6,139 nt of DNA from positions 1-6,139 of the forward strand of contig DSBD01000040.1 of the NCBI GenBank assembly GCA_011049365.1. The letters run 5' to 3'. Positions 5,548-6,139 of the stretch are shown here, piece by piece. The translations under genes and the position numbers were made by a program. The DNA is from Candidatus Vogelbacteria bacterium (GTDB lineage: Bacteria > Patescibacteriota > Minisyncoccia > Phycocordibacterales > XYD1-FULL-46-19). The notes below the pieces were generated by a model. The model was not told the DNA's origin. It worked only from the letters and a program-made list of their open reading frames with translations, and did not search any database. How positions within the stretch are numbered: the stretch's first letter is position 1; the number at the start of each line of letters is the position of its first letter.

Positions 5548-5590
5548 GTCCTAGATTTGGGGTACAGATCAATTGCTCCAAACTTGGGAC
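5548..5590 (+). other. Imperfect 15-bp inverted repeat (hairpin)
   Basis: Arms 5548-5562 and 5576-5590 pair around a 13-nt loop (5563-5575). In plus-strand RNA there are three G-U wobbles and one A-C mismatch; in minus-strand RNA there are three mismatches, so the plus strand folds better. No T tract follows on either side, although a minus-strand gene ends at 5676 and a degenerate terminator is conceivable. The rest of the 307-bp gap 5369-5675 contains the promoter and repeats above and nothing else I can support. Confidence 0.4.
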
Positions 5591-5675
5591 GATGTTCAAA
5601 CCTGTTTAGTTTATTAATTTATTTTGATTATCTGAATTTAAATTAGGAATAGGCGTTATTTCAATTCTAAATCTA

Positions 5676-6101
5676 TTAATATATTTGATCAAAAATTCTA
5701 TCCATATCAATATGAAGAACAGGAACATCACCTGGCTGAAGAACTATAAACAATCCAGCCGGATCAATTTTAGGTTTAAAAAAGGCAATCAAACCACTAT
5801 CATCCACTACAACATCGGGATACTCTGATTGTCTTCTCCAAACGCCATAACTTTCCCCTCTTAAAAACACCTCTAATTTTGTACCTGGAGCTAATTCTGA
5901 TTTCAGTGGAACATAAATAATAAAATTAATATCTTCTTCAGAAATACCAGTAATCTCTGTGTCTGCTTCACCCATATATATCTCAATAGCTCCTATATAA
6001 GAAACTTCTCTGGATAATGTCTTATAAACCTCTTCAGGTTTAGGTACAGATATTTTCAAACCTGCACTAAAATAAGGAAACTTAGAAATATTAAGATTTA
6101 T
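5676..6101 (-). CDS. Unrecognised beta-rich protein (141 aa), apparent ATA start
   Basis: No family recognised. The protein is acidic to neutral and rich in alternating hydrophobic strands, for example INFIIYVPL, TKLEVFLRGESYGVW, VVVDDSGLIAFF and GLFIVLQPGDVPVLHID, which suggests a small beta sandwich or barrel. There is no signal peptide or membrane segment. The first conventional in-frame start is TTG 6059, with no usable SD. Reading further up, the frame stays open to TGA 6116-6114 and gives a protein-like NLNISKFPYFSAGLK. ATA 6101 has GAGGGGGA exactly 6 nt upstream and begins 2 nt after the previous gene's stop, so I take it as the start (127 residues if TTG is right). Its distance from the preceding frame suggests an operon continuing to the right of the window. 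Confidence 0.65.
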   Translation of the reverse strand: MNLNISKFPYFSAGLKISVPKPEEVYKTLSREVSYIGAIEIYMGEADTEITGISEEDINFIIYVPLKSELAPGTKLEVFLRGESYGVWRRQSEYPDVVVDDSGLIAFFKPKIDPAGLFIVLQPGDVPVLHIDMDRIFDQIY

Positions 6102-6103
6102 TT

Positions 6104-6139
6104 TTATTCCCCCTCAATTTTCACCAACAAACAATCCTC
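6104..6139 (-). CDS. Last codons of a gene cut by the right edge (partial)
   Basis: One minus-strand frame is open from the edge to TAA 6106-6104, ending in LLVKIEGE. The other two frames hit TGA earlier. The strong SD of the next gene lies within its last codons, a usual operon arrangement. Eleven residues are too few to identify anything. Confidence 0.4.
   Translation of the reverse strand, partial: EDCLLVKIEGE
6108..6115 (-). promoter_or_regulatory. Strong Shine-Dalgarno supporting an ATA start
   Basis: GAGGGGGA on the minus strand lies 6 nt before ATA 6101-6099. No ATG, GTG or TTG lies within 5-12 nt of it in the frame of the downstream gene. Confidence 0.5.

Noticed and set aside
1..6139. 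CRISPR array, insertion sequence, tRNA or rRNA
   Set aside because: No regularly spaced repeats, transposase frame with terminal repeats, cloverleaf or rRNA-like segment was seen.

Overview
The window is a gene-dense, AT-rich bacterial segment: seven whole genes, two gene ends cut by the window edges, short intergenic gaps, sigma70-like promoters, Shine-Dalgarno sites and intrinsic terminators. TGA and TAG serve as stops, so the standard bacterial code fits. Small genomes of the Candidate Phyla Radiation/Patescibacteria type often carry this mix (short GreA-like proteins, CYTH proteins, carbamoyltransferase plus glycosyltransferase pairs). That assignment is an inference from style and not from any marker gene.

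Layout. (1) 2-160 (+) is the 3' end of an unrecognised gene. (2) 186-342 holds two minus-strand terminators in tandem, possibly bracketing a ~100-nt small RNA. (3) 364-852 (-) encodes a GreA/GreB-like protein with a good promoter and SD. (4) 979-2478 (+) is a NodU/CmcH/TobZ-family carbamoyltransferase whose apparent start is a non-standard ATA. It overlaps (5) 2468-3421 (+), a family-2 glycosyltransferase. Together they look like a two-gene operon for making and O-carbamoylating a glycan or secondary metabolite. (6) 3390-3962 (-) is a CYTH-domain protein that overlaps the glycosyltransferase tail by 32 bp in convergent orientation. (7) 4020-4541 and 4526-5368 (-) form a tight operon, read as radical SAM enzyme then a small protein resembling a divergent nucleoside diphosphate kinase, and it ends in a strong terminator. 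(8) 5369-5675 is intergenic, with a promoter candidate, a 12-bp direct repeat and an imperfect hairpin. (9) 5676-6101 (-) is an unrecognised beta-rich protein, again apparently starting at ATA behind a strong SD, preceded by the last codons of another minus-strand gene.

The most interesting module is the radical SAM/NDK-like pair. The radical SAM protein has some viperin-like traits, and its partner keeps a histidine at the place of the NDK phospho-histidine, so a nucleotide-modifying pathway is a testable hypothesis. The second point is the recurrence of ATA at the expected start codon in two unrelated genes. The radical SAM operon is also richer in G+C by eye than the carbamoyltransferase/glycosyltransferase operon, so the two blocks may have different histories.
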